Shown piece after piece: positions 8,120 through 15,667 of a DNA stretch of 64,000 bases (position 1 is the stretch's first letter; every line of letters starts with the position of its first letter). The stretch is taken from positions 1 to 64,000 of the forward strand of contig NZ_FYED01000007.1 of the NCBI RefSeq assembly GCF_900187565.1. Direction: 5' to 3'. The notes beneath the pieces are model-generated. The model was not told where the DNA came from, made no database searches, and was given only the letters and a program-made list of their open reading frames with translations. The position numbers and the translations under genes are program-made. This DNA is from Pseudomonas sp. Irchel 3A7. GTDB taxonomy: Bacteria; Pseudomonadota; Gammaproteobacteria; Pseudomonadales; Pseudomonadaceae.

Positions 8120-8970
8120 ACTAATGCCCTTTTATCAGCAAACAACCCCAGCGCGTCACTGATATCATCAGTCAATACCGACGCCAATAAGTCTTTATTA
8201 ATAGCGTGAAGGTGCTCAAATTTGTCAAACAGCTTTGTGACAGGCAAAGAATCAGAAGCGCGAGTATTAAATTCAAAGCGGTGCAAAGTTCTAATATACA
8301 AACTCTCTTCATCATCCTCGAGGGTTTTAGAAACGCTTAGATTGACCAAAAGCTGCCTCATATCTTGATCATCATGCGTCTCAAAATAACCCTCATCGAC
8401 ATGCCAAAGGCCTTGCGCACCGAAGACCCTGCGCGGCAAAGAATCGCATCGATCACTCAACAAGTCACTTAATTGCCCACTAAACTTAGCTAGACCAAAA
8501 ATGTTCGCGACTTTAATCTCAATCGCCGTAAGAGAAATATCACGCACGATTTCCTCTAGAAAGACACTGCATAGTTTCAATGCAAGCGCACGGGTTACTT
8601 CCCATCCGTCGTAACGGGCGTAAACAGTAAAAAACATACCTTCATTATTAATAATAATTTCGGTGTGCTTCAAATCAACGGGACCGTCTTTGTCCTTGTT
8701 ATCATCGAACATCACTGCAAACAGTTCGGCATCTTCGGAGCCACTCTGCTCATCGTCAGAACCGGGCCCATGAGGTCGAATATCCGAAGTGCTGATTTCA
8801 AGCTTTCGCGGGAGCTCGTCTACTAGCTGGTTGCCCAAAGCAGAGAGCCTGGCCATTGACCGGCCATCCAGCGGCGTCGCCCACTCAAAACCGAGGCTCA
8901 AACGCTCCACAGCATGGATTAATCCATGAGGGAGTTCGCGCACTACGGTATTAGATTTTTTCAGGGACAT
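8116..8970 (-). CDS. Unknown protein, possibly TIGR04255-like, first gene of the operon
   Basis: A 284-residue protein and the promoter-proximal gene of the set. The C-terminal part (LYIRTLHRFEFNT...KFEHLHAINKDLLASVLTDDI) resembles the closing helix of TIGR04255 family proteins, which have a conserved LH.....F...LT pattern. Residues 70-100 are acidic and probably disordered. I am not certain of the family. The gene starts at 8970, with a 390-bp gene-free region upstream that should carry the operon promoter. Confidence 0.55.
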   Translation of the reverse strand: MSLKKSNTVVRELPHGLIHAVERLSLGFEWATPLDGRSMARLSALGNQLVDELPRKLEISTSDIRPHGPGSDDEQSGSEDAELFAVMFDDNKDKDGPVDLKHTEIIINNEGMFFTVYARYDGWEVTRALALKLCSVFLEEIVRDISLTAIEIKVANIFGLAKFSGQLSDLLSDRCDSLPRRVFGAQGLWHVDEGYFETHDDQDMRQLLVNLSVSKTLEDDEESLYIRTLHRFEFNTRASDSLPVTKLFDKFEHLHAINKDLLASVLTDDISDALGLFADKRALV

Positions 8971-9362
8971 TGGCGTCTTTGATCCATGGTCTTGTGAATC
9001 CGTTCACTTCGCCCCTACGGACACTGTTGGGGCATTTGTCATGACCAGCACAAGAGCTGGGCCTCAACCTACGACGCTTGGCAGCTTCAATGGTTCGCTT
9101 CCTGCACCGCAGTATAGACAGATCCTTGAGCTCTTCTTGGTCGTCACTACCTAAAGACGTTTCATTCTTTTAGGCGCTTGAGGCTCGCTCCGCAATTTAA
9201 ATTCAGCACTAGAATAATGGCAAAATGCCATACATCCAAATAAATTGCCGCTAGCGTACGATTTCATCTGAGACCTGTAAATAGCGGATAGCATGTCCCC
9301 CTTATCTCACGCTTGGCTAAAAGGCGCACAGGTTTCTCTCATCGCGGGTACTGCAACTGTAG
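8971..9362. other. Gene-free interval between two leftward units
   Basis: About 390 bp with no credible ORF. It must hold the promoter of the leftward three-gene operon and the 3' trailer of the leftward XRE gene. I did not find a clear terminator or operator. Confidence 0.4.
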
Positions 9363-9710
9363 CTAAGCGTTACGAGATCGAAGTGCCTCTTCCATCCCAT
9401 CAAGGATGCTCCTAATCAACTGCTCGCATTCGGGCCATTCGCCAACCAACCGCTCGACCCGGAGTGACAAGCTCGCGACCGGCTCAACCGACAGATCAAC
9501 GTCCACCGTAACGCTTAAAAATTTGCATATTTTTTGCACATTCTTACTCAGGCGAGCCGTATCCCCCCTCTCAATCCGGGAAATTTGTGTGTAGTGCACG
9601 CCAATTTGCTCACCCACTTGCTTGAGGGTAAATCCACGGTCTTTGCGAGCCTTCATTATCCGACGGCCGAGCAGGTTTAGGTTCATTTGAGAGTTGAATC
9701 GAGTGCTCAT
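9363..9710 (-). CDS. XRE-family transcriptional regulator
   Basis: A 115-residue protein with a clear Cro/C1 helix-turn-helix: LGRRIMKARKDRGFTLKQVG, EQIGVHYTQISRIERGD. The C-terminal 50 residues are unassigned. The start is taken at 9710; an upstream in-frame ATG at 9719 would lie inside the palindrome. A perfect inverted repeat (9711-9733) touches this start codon and lies between this gene and the divergent DUF4031 gene. The regulator therefore probably represses itself and the nucleotide-chemistry operon to its right. Confidence 0.85.
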   Translation of the reverse strand: MSTRFNSQMNLNLLGRRIMKARKDRGFTLKQVGEQIGVHYTQISRIERGDTARLSKNVQKICKFLSVTVDVDLSVEPVASLSLRVERLVGEWPECEQLIRSILDGMEEALRSRNA

Positions 9711-9733
9711 AATGTGCAAAATATTTGCACATT
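9711..9733. promoter_or_regulatory. Operator palindrome between XRE regulator and DUF4031 operon
   Basis: Perfect 10-bp arms AATGTGCAAA and TTTGCACATT are separated by ATA. The site lies directly next to the XRE start codon and 22 bp upstream of the divergent DUF4031 start, where binding would block both promoters. A half-site TTTGCACATT recurs inside the XRE gene at 9533-9542. Binding by the adjacent XRE protein is inferred. Confidence 0.7.
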
Positions 9734-9755
9734 ATTTTACGAAAGGCGAGTACGT

Positions 9756-10112
9756 ATGGCGGTCTATGTCGATGCAGAAGGAATCCGCTGGCGTGGACGC
9801 GAATGGTCCCACTTGGTGGCTGATTCGCTGGATGAACTCCATACATTCGCTGCTCAGCTGGGGTTGCAACGTCGCTGGTTCCAATCCAAGAGCCTATACC
9901 CGCATTACGATGTAACGGCATCGGTCAGAGCGCGCGCGCTTTCAATGGGTGCTTTGGGTGCGGATAGGGAGACAATTGTCGGTTGCGCAAAAAGGATGCG
10001 ATCCGAGATGATTCAGATATACCAAAATGCCATTAATGGCGCTGAGTCATCCAAGAAAGGGATTTTGCATGTCCAAGCCCACTCCCCAAGCTATGGCGCT
10101 ATCAGTTCCTGA
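9756..10112 (+). CDS. DUF4031 domain protein
   Basis: A 118-residue protein. The N-terminal 80 residues fit the DUF4031 pattern closely: MAVYVD...IRWRGREWSHLVAD..DELHTFA..LGLQRRWFQ....PHYDVT...R..AL..GA. Charged and aromatic residues (W, H, D, R) are conserved in this family, suggesting an enzyme or nucleotide-binding fold, but no function is established. The ATG at 9756 follows AAAGGCGAG; an upstream ATG at 9687 lies within the divergent regulator. It is the first gene of a rightward operon and overlaps the MazG-like gene by 44 bp. Confidence 0.8.
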   Translation: MAVYVDAEGIRWRGREWSHLVADSLDELHTFAAQLGLQRRWFQSKSLYPHYDVTASVRARALSMGALGADRETIVGCAKRMRSEMIQIYQNAINGAESSKKGILHVQAHSPSYGAISS

Positions 10113-11274
10113 ATACAGCCTGAAAGCAGGTGGAACCAACCGATTTCAGACCACCCCTGAAGGCTTTCAAAGTCTTAAATTCGGGTATTTCGGTGAAATC
10201 GGGGGATTGCTGTCAGCCTTCAAAAAAGTTGGACGCGACCAACTTGCCGCTACAGTCAGTGAACTAGCGGCAGAAGAACTGGGTGACGCCCTGTGGTACC
10301 TGATCAATCTCGCAGCGTCTGCCGGGGTTGAACACAATCATATTGGGGAGCGCTGCATTGCTGCGTTACGTACGCGCTTCGACGAGAGCGAGCAGGACCC
10401 CGTGATCCCGGTGACGTTCCGGCACATCGACAGCTTGATTGAGGTGAGAAGAACCCCAGGATCTATCAATCGATCGGCTCAGTTGGGGATCTTGGCTAAC
10501 GCCGCTGGGATTATCGCGGTCACCAGCCAAGCTCAATACATGGCCCTCTCGCACCAAGCCCGATGCGATCATTTTGGCACTCAGCTTGCTGAACTGGCCC
10601 TGACATGCGCCAGTTTCGATCTACGATTTGAGGATGTAGCGCGGTCCAACTTGGAAAAGATCCACAGCCGATGGCCCGGAGAGAATGCGCGTTACCCCGA
10701 AGCATTTGATGAACACTCCCCTGAGCACGAGCAATTTCCCCGCCAGATAGCAATGGACTTTATCGAGCGAGGCACGCCCAAGGATGGATATGTCGTTCAA
10801 AGCCTGCGAGGCGTTTATATCGGTGATCGCCTGACAGACAACAGCAACGAACCTGATGACTATCGCTTCCATGACGTTTTCCATCTGGCTTACGTCGCGT
10901 TTCTCGGCTGGTCACCCGTGCTTCGGGCCTTGTTCAAGCGCAAAAGAAAATCCGATGCGAAAAAGGATGAAAATGAGGATGGCGCCCGCGCCATGATCAT
11001 CGAAGAAGGCATTGCCACCTGGATCTTCAATCACGCCAAGGGGCAACAGTTCTACGTAGATGCCAGGGTCGGAAGCCTGGACTATGGCGTACTCAAGCAG
11101 ATCCAAAGCATGGTTGCAGGTTATGAAGTGGACAAATGTGAGCTGTGGCAGTGGGAAAAGGCGATACTGACCGGATTTGATATCTTCCGTAAGCTGCAAG
11201 AGCACCGCGGCGGCACCGTGACCGTCGATATGGTGCAGCACACCATGAGTTTTGAACCCTTCACGAAGAAATGA
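10069..11274 (+). CDS. MazG-like nucleotide pyrophosphohydrolase with C-terminal extension
   Basis: A 401-residue protein from the ATG at 10069, which has AAAGGG 7 nt upstream. Residues about 35-90 look like a MazG all-alpha NTP pyrophosphohydrolase: FGEIGGLLSAFKK then AAEELGDALWYLINLA. The usual ExxE..ExxD signature reads EIGG..ELGD, so the second metal-binding Glu is Gly46; activity may be altered. Residues 230-400 form a second domain (PDDYRFHDVFHLAYVAFLGW, IIEEGIATWIFNHAKG) that could be another helical metal-dependent hydrolase. Such enzymes trim non-canonical or excess NTPs. It is followed after 6 bp by the UDG-like gene, implying joint nucleotide or DNA chemistry. Confidence 0.7.
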   Translation: MSKPTPQAMALSVPEYSLKAGGTNRFQTTPEGFQSLKFGYFGEIGGLLSAFKKVGRDQLAATVSELAAEELGDALWYLINLAASAGVEHNHIGERCIAALRTRFDESEQDPVIPVTFRHIDSLIEVRRTPGSINRSAQLGILANAAGIIAVTSQAQYMALSHQARCDHFGTQLAELALTCASFDLRFEDVARSNLEKIHSRWPGENARYPEAFDEHSPEHEQFPRQIAMDFIERGTPKDGYVVQSLRGVYIGDRLTDNSNEPDDYRFHDVFHLAYVAFLGWSPVLRALFKRKRKSDAKKDENEDGARAMIIEEGIATWIFNHAKGQQFYVDARVGSLDYGVLKQIQSMVAGYEVDKCELWQWEKAILTGFDIFRKLQEHRGGTVTVDMVQHTMSFEPFTKK

Positions 11275-11280
11275 GCAGCA

Positions 11281-11952
11281 ATGAACCCAACAGCCTTTGT
11301 GAATGCACTGTCTGCCTTAAGGCTCGATAACGTGTTCAATCCCTACGCCGACACGTGCCCGATTCATGACCGGACCGATGCTGTGGCTTCACGTCGCCGT
11401 AATCTTCGAGGCTACCTGAAGGCAGCGACCGAAATTGGTGTCGACACGATTTGGATGGGGCGAGATCTGGGCTATCGGGGGGGCCGGCGAACCGGCCTGG
11501 CACTGACCGATGAATTTCATTTGCCAGAGATGACACAAAGATACCCAGGCTCCAATTTCAAGCAAGCAACGATCGGGCCTGCGCTTGCCGAACGCACCGC
11601 CTCTGAAATTTGGTCAGTGTTGCGATCCGTGGACCTGCCACCGCTGCTATGGAACGTTTTCCCGTTTCATCCCCACGAGCCTGGCAATCCATTCACCAAT
11701 CGCAAATTCACCGCTCGCGAACTGCAACAAGTCGACGAACTCAATAGGATGCTGATCAAGTGGCTGAAGGTGCGCAGAGTCGTAGCGATTGGGCAGGACG
11801 CGTTCAATTATGCGAGCCGATTCGATGTAGAAGTGATTGCCATCCGCCATCCGAGCTACGGTGGAATCAAGGACTTTCGTGACGGGATGAGCACGCTCTA
11901 CAACATCCCTCTCGAATCGCTGAACGCAAAAAGACAAGCTTCGTTGTTCTGA
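11281..11952 (+). CDS. Uracil-DNA glycosylase superfamily protein
   Basis: A 223-residue protein with the layout of UDG superfamily members: NPYADTCPIHD near 20-30; motif 1 WMGRDLGYRGGRRTG (58-72), corresponding to the GEAPG...TG loop of family 4/5 enzymes; WNVFPFHPHE in the middle; and a motif 2 with HPSYGG (H190-P191-S192). The canonical catalytic residues of motif 1 are replaced, so it may excise an unusual base or only bind one. It ends the rightward operon, and its TGA is immediately followed by the stop of the oppositely oriented TS-like gene. Confidence 0.75.
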   Translation: MNPTAFVNALSALRLDNVFNPYADTCPIHDRTDAVASRRRNLRGYLKAATEIGVDTIWMGRDLGYRGGRRTGLALTDEFHLPEMTQRYPGSNFKQATIGPALAERTASEIWSVLRSVDLPPLLWNVFPFHPHEPGNPFTNRKFTARELQQVDELNRMLIKWLKVRRVVAIGQDAFNYASRFDVEVIAIRHPSYGGIKDFRDGMSTLYNIPLESLNAKRQASLF

Positions 11953-12756
11953 CTACCCAGGAAAATCCTCAAGCATTTTCTTGGTTTGCTGAGGCCCGCC
12001 CAAACTCCCCATATCAAGATAAGCGTGCGTGGCGACGCAGGTAAGCACCCCGCACTCAAACTCTGTTTCCGCACCAACAAACCTATGCAGGTTGCTCAGG
12101 CCAATCAGATTGCCCAATGCTCGCTGCCCGTACCAATGCGAACGATACACTGCAGTGAGGTCGAGCTTTCCTGCCGTCACTTTGAAACTCAAGTGACTGA
12201 GGCACGGCATATTCAGTGCTTTGTTACGATCGACCCCCGGATCGTACAGAGGCAACTCACAACCGAATCCATCGGTGTTGTCGGCGATATCGTACTCTGG
12301 ATCGATTACCCCCAATTCATAAGCCGCCTGATAGCAGCGGCCGACCTTGGAAGCCTGCAGCTTGCGAATGATCACCTCGAGTGGATTGAACACGGTCTTG
12401 CCGTCACGGGCGACCCTGCGCATCATCCGCAATGCGTACGTGCCCCAGGTGCCATGCTTTTTTGCCCTTGCCATTACATCCAAATATCGGGCATAAAACT
12501 CAGGTCGACCGTCACGCTTATAGAGCCCATTTGGAAAAATGGTTCCGGCAACGGTATCCACGCTCAAACCCGGCGTGCTCTGGCGTAGAGCTGTATCTAC
12601 TGCCTTGATGATCTTCAGATCCTCAGCTGTGATTTCACTTGCAGCCGCCATCTCGAGAATCAGATTGCGATCCGTGTACTCCGGGCATGCCACCAAATGA
12701 CGCGCTGCAGCCAACCAGGCCGAAACCGCCCGCTCTTCCTTAATCAGTACTGCCAT
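11953..12756 (-). CDS. Thymidylate-synthase-like protein
   Basis: A 267-residue protein from the ATG at 12756 (GGAG 6 nt upstream); longer in-frame starts would overlap the protease gene further. The TS fold signature is recognisable: VAGTIFPNGLY and a YARYLD helix in the N-terminal half, then MPCLSHLSFKV (Cys185, equivalent to the nucleophile), DLTAVYRS (Arg205-Ser206), GN (Asn216) and ATHAYLD (His244, Tyr246). The Asp that contacts folate in classical TS (RS.D) appears to be Trp, hinting at a changed cofactor or reaction such as dUMP/dCMP hydroxymethylation. It overlaps the papain-like gene by 17 bp and converges on the UDG-like gene, linking the two halves of the cluster. Confidence 0.7.
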   Translation of the reverse strand: MAVLIKEERAVSAWLAAARHLVACPEYTDRNLILEMAAASEITAEDLKIIKAVDTALRQSTPGLSVDTVAGTIFPNGLYKRDGRPEFYARYLDVMARAKKHGTWGTYALRMMRRVARDGKTVFNPLEVIIRKLQASKVGRCYQAAYELGVIDPEYDIADNTDGFGCELPLYDPGVDRNKALNMPCLSHLSFKVTAGKLDLTAVYRSHWYGQRALGNLIGLSNLHRFVGAETEFECGVLTCVATHAYLDMGSLGGPQQTKKMLEDFPG

Positions 12757-13384
12757 GTACCACTCCAAAGGCGCATGCCGCATGCGCTGCAATATAGGTA
12801 GAAGACACCCAAGCATGGCCATCCAGGCCCCAGGCTGCCCCCCAACTGTTTCTGATCAAAAACCAAGGCTCGCCATCACTGTCGTAACCCAGCCCGACCG
12901 CCACGACAGCGTGAACCATCGTGCCCGGGAGAACTGCTTCACTAAACGAAATTACCCCGTCCTGGGGCTGGTAGAACTCAAGTGTCAGTCGCAGCGCCAG
13001 ACCGACTGCTTTCTGCGCCTGCATGTTTGAAATCAACCAGCCAATATCGGCCTCAGTAAACTGAACAGGATGCCCATACAGATCCAGATGGTTCGGGAGC
13101 GCCTCGAGAGGCACTTCGGGCTCATGATCCAGATAGGGAAACAACCGTTCGACTGGATGACCCAGAGCGGAAGCTGTTACGGCAGCCGAAATTTGCAGGC
13201 CGTCGCCTGGCTCCCAGTTCGGGATAAGGGCGATTGTTGCGCGATAGAAAAATTCAGGGCCCAGCTCTTCATCCGCAAAGCGACGATTCAGGTCCGCTAT
13301 AGCAAATGCCAAGCAGGTGGGTCGATTGCCTTGGTTTTTTGCCTCAACAGGATTTGCGTCGACCAAGACTTCAGGCGTAATCAC
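12740..13384 (-). CDS. Papain-like (C1-type) cysteine protease, cytoplasmic
   Basis: A 214-residue protein with all papain hallmarks: KNQGNRPTCLAFA (oxyanion Gln18, nucleophile Cys24), MVHAVVAVGLGYD (His158) and FLIRNSWGAAWGLDGHAWV (Asn179). There is no signal peptide and no pro-domain, so it should be made in the cytoplasm in mature form and would need another brake. The gene immediately upstream ends in what looks like a chagasin-type papain inhibitor domain and overlaps it by 4 bp. This strongly suggests a protease-inhibitor pair used as a regulated toxin or processing enzyme. Confidence 0.85.
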   Translation of the reverse strand: MITPEVLVDANPVEAKNQGNRPTCLAFAIADLNRRFADEELGPEFFYRATIALIPNWEPGDGLQISAAVTASALGHPVERLFPYLDHEPEVPLEALPNHLDLYGHPVQFTEADIGWLISNMQAQKAVGLALRLTLEFYQPQDGVISFSEAVLPGTMVHAVVAVGLGYDSDGEPWFLIRNSWGAAWGLDGHAWVSSTYIAAHAACAFGVVHGSTD

Positions 13385-14403
13385 GGTAGCAACGCCTCCT
13401 TAATGAGGGCTGTTTTTGCCTCGCGGGACAGGCCATCAGCGATTGGCTCAAAATGAGCTTTTGAACTGAAGCTGGCATCCCCCTCCTGCTTGCCGATCCA
13501 AGGACGCTGTTCGGTAAACACAAGAGGGTACGGTGCATCAAACCCTACATCTTCTCCTGACACTACATAGTCCATGGTCGCATCGGCGCCAAACGACAAA
13601 CTGTCTTTATCAATTTTCGACGCCGGCAAGGGCGCGATCGCAAAACCGTGCGCCGCCACCTGATCAACCGAATCTGCCAGCCACAGATAACCCGCCGAAG
13701 CATGGCTCTTCAAACGAACGACAATATGATCTTCAGGACGCGGCTCAAGAATCGAAGATTGATCAGCATCATCAAGCAACCAGACCTCCTTGGTTGCATC
13801 GGGCAATGGACCCTGCATCAATGCTCGTTTGATCGAGGCAGGAGTCGTCTTGAGCAACTGCTGCACCATGTCGTAGTCGAACAGCTTGTGCCTCATCAAA
13901 GACCACGCGGCGGCGGCGTAGCTCACCCCAAGCCTCAGAGACAACTGATACAGGATTAGTGGGTTCTGAAGGGATTGGCGGTTCCACCCCTTACGCTTGC
14001 AGATGATCGTGAGGAGTGGACGAGGGACCAGCAAATGGTAGCCGAAGGATTCTGCTTCCTGCTCTTGAATCGCACCCTTCGAACCGTAATCAATGGTTTC
14101 GTCGAAGGCGGTGTCGTGGCCCATAAAATAATGGCCCAGCTCGTGCGCACAGGTCATATGGATCAAGCCTGCAGAGCGCGCGGCATTGACCAAAATCCCC
14201 GATTCATCGCCCCGTATGAAAGCGCCATATAACCTGTCCAGGGGCTGAAGCATTACCGAAATACCTTCGGATGCAGCGATCTTGAAAGGATCAATCCGGG
14301 TATAACCGTCCTGCTCAATACGCTCCATTGCACGCGTTGCTTCAAAGACATCAGAAGCCAGCTTGGCGGTGGTTAGCGCAATGTCACGATGCCCCATTTC
14401 CAA
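13381..14403 (-). CDS. ImmA/IrrE-type metalloprotease fused to a chagasin-like inhibitor domain
   Basis: A 340-residue protein. Residues 35-180 form an ImmA/IrrE (M78) zinc protease: HELGH at 87-91, with a further ligand in EQEAESFGYHLLVP (114-127). Proteases of this family cleave XRE repressors on a signal, and an XRE gene lies 3 bp upstream. Residues about 205-335 form a second domain with HASAGYLW (234-241) and QRPW (299-302). These recall two of the three inhibitory loops of chagasin (NPTTGY and RPW), the class of proteins that block papain-like proteases; the middle GxG loop is not clear. The next gene encodes a papain-like protease, which supports the reading. This domain fusion is unfamiliar to me. 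Confidence 0.7.
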   Translation of the reverse strand: MEMGHRDIALTTAKLASDVFEATRAMERIEQDGYTRIDPFKIAASEGISVMLQPLDRLYGAFIRGDESGILVNAARSAGLIHMTCAHELGHYFMGHDTAFDETIDYGSKGAIQEQEAESFGYHLLVPRPLLTIICKRKGWNRQSLQNPLILYQLSLRLGVSYAAAAWSLMRHKLFDYDMVQQLLKTTPASIKRALMQGPLPDATKEVWLLDDADQSSILEPRPEDHIVVRLKSHASAGYLWLADSVDQVAAHGFAIAPLPASKIDKDSLSFGADATMDYVVSGEDVGFDAPYPLVFTEQRPWIGKQEGDASFSSKAHFEPIADGLSREAKTALIKEALLP

Positions 14404-14406
14404 CTC

Positions 14407-14757
14407 CTACTTTTTTCGCGCCGACTGCTTCAAAAACTGAGCGAAACGGGCCACCTCTTCCAGATCCTTCTCCGAGAGCCCATCGACCGCTCGCGCAAGA
14501 AATCCGAGTTGCTGAGGGCCATCTGACAGGGGCTCGACGCCGGTGGATAGATAGTCGAGCGTTCTGTGATAGAGCTTTGCCAGTTTACTGAGCTCGATGG
14601 CTTCCACCTTTCGCGCTCCCAGCTCAATATTGGTGATAGAAGGGCGTGAAAGGCCTAAAACAGCGGCAACGTCGTCCTGAGAAAGCCCAACGTACTCTCT
14701 CGCCTGGCGAAGGCGCTCCCCCATTTGATTGCGTTCGTCTTGCAGGACAATGCTCAT
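14407..14757 (-). CDS. XRE-family regulator of the protease operon
   Basis: A 116-residue protein with an N-terminal helix-turn-helix (ERLRQAREYVGLSQDDVA, AVLGLSRPSITNIELGARKV) and a C-terminal helical segment ending QFLKQSARKK. It overlaps the upstream 90-residue gene by 4 bp and is 3 bp from the ImmA/IrrE gene. In ImmR-ImmA and DdrO-IrrE pairs the protease cleaves its XRE partner, so this protein is the likely substrate and repressor of the operon. Confidence 0.85.
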   Translation of the reverse strand: MSIVLQDERNQMGERLRQAREYVGLSQDDVAAVLGLSRPSITNIELGARKVEAIELSKLAKLYHRTLDYLSTGVEPLSDGPQQLGFLARAVDGLSEKDLEEVARFAQFLKQSARKK

Positions 14758-15026
14758 TTTGGGTTGCCCTTGAGATGCTTCAGCACCCCTTTGGTGATTT
14801 CGGTCACGAACTGAGTTTTCGACTCGTAGCCACCATGGCGAATGATCAATTCCACGGGTAGTTTTTTCTTCACCAGCTTGTCCAAATGGACAAACGCATC
14901 GCAGGCCGCAATAGAATCCAAAGGCGCGCCGAGGTCATCAGTCGACAGTGGATCGTCGAGAATTTCCAAGGCGCGCTTGTCCCAAAACGCTCCCAGTACT
15001 TTCTCGATCTCAACCTTGAGGTCCAT
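14754..15026 (-). CDS. Small protein heading the protease operon, possibly carrier-protein-like
   Basis: A 90-residue protein, first of five leftward genes. The sequence DDLGAPLDSIAACDAFVHL followed by LP.ELI... and a closing helix (QFVTEITKGVLKHL) resembles an acyl-carrier protein fold with a Ser in a DSI motif where phosphopantetheine would attach. Spacing between helices is not perfect, so this is a hint only. Any antitoxin-sized helical protein could give a similar impression. Co-transcription with the XRE and protease genes is strongly suggested by the 4-bp overlap. Confidence 0.5.
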   Translation of the reverse strand: MDLKVEIEKVLGAFWDKRALEILDDPLSTDDLGAPLDSIAACDAFVHLDKLVKKKLPVELIIRHGGYESKTQFVTEITKGVLKHLKGNPK

Positions 15027-15667
15027 GTGTGCATCCTCGTAAGAAAATCAAACCATTGATGTATGAAAAACATACGCCAAAGATTGAACAACCACAAGAA
15101 AGACCTATTGCCCATCCCGGCCATACCGATCTTTAGGATCGGATCCTATCACCCGCCGCATCACGAATGTCAATTGGCCACTACCCGTCTTGCCAATGAT
15201 ATGGCAGACGCACTAGCAGCCATCCGCCGTAGTGCTTACGAAGACTTTCGCCAGTAACATTGATTTCTGAAGTCGCCAACAGCGCGATTGCCCTGTGAGC
15301 TGACTACTTTCATAGAAGTCAATCCGCGCCGATAGGCTAAAGGTGATTCCCTGGTACTCCTTTGCAGTGAAGACTGGAAACGCGCACCAGCACCAAAATA
15401 CCCAGCGAAGGCAAAGCTCATTCAGCACAACCGAGATCTGCTCATGAAAGGCAAACGCAAACTCAAGACAGAAAAGTGGCTGCTGAAAAAACGTATAGAG
15501 GTAGAAGCTCAAAACCTATGGGAGAAAAGATCCCCAAAGGCTTCGCAAAGGTTTCTGGATGCAGCCATGACCTCAGGATCCAATCAGGAACCGGCGGGAC
15601 GGCTCGCTGGCCTATAAGCCTTAGGCCACCACCTTTCAGCCTCTAGGCCTCTGAGCGTTCCCCTGTA
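15027..15667. other. Intergenic region with promoter of the protease operon
   Basis: About 640 bp separate the leftward protease operon from the rightward unknown gene. The leftward promoter must lie at 15,027-15,200. A possible 57-codon ORF is listed separately; otherwise no gene-like frame was seen. The words CAATTGGCCA and TTGCCAATGATATGGCA at 15,169-15,204 give a GGCCA/GCCAA-rich patch that could hold an operator, unproven. Confidence 0.35.
15444..15617 (+). CDS. Possible small basic protein
   Basis: An ATG at 15444 opens a 57-residue frame with a strongly basic N-terminus (MKGKRKLKTEKWLLKKRIEV) and a Ser/Gly-rich tail. There is no convincing ribosome-binding site. It may be a small DNA-binding protein or chance; low confidence. 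Confidence 0.25.
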   Translation: MKGKRKLKTEKWLLKKRIEVEAQNLWEKRSPKASQRFLDAAMTSGSNQEPAGRLAGL

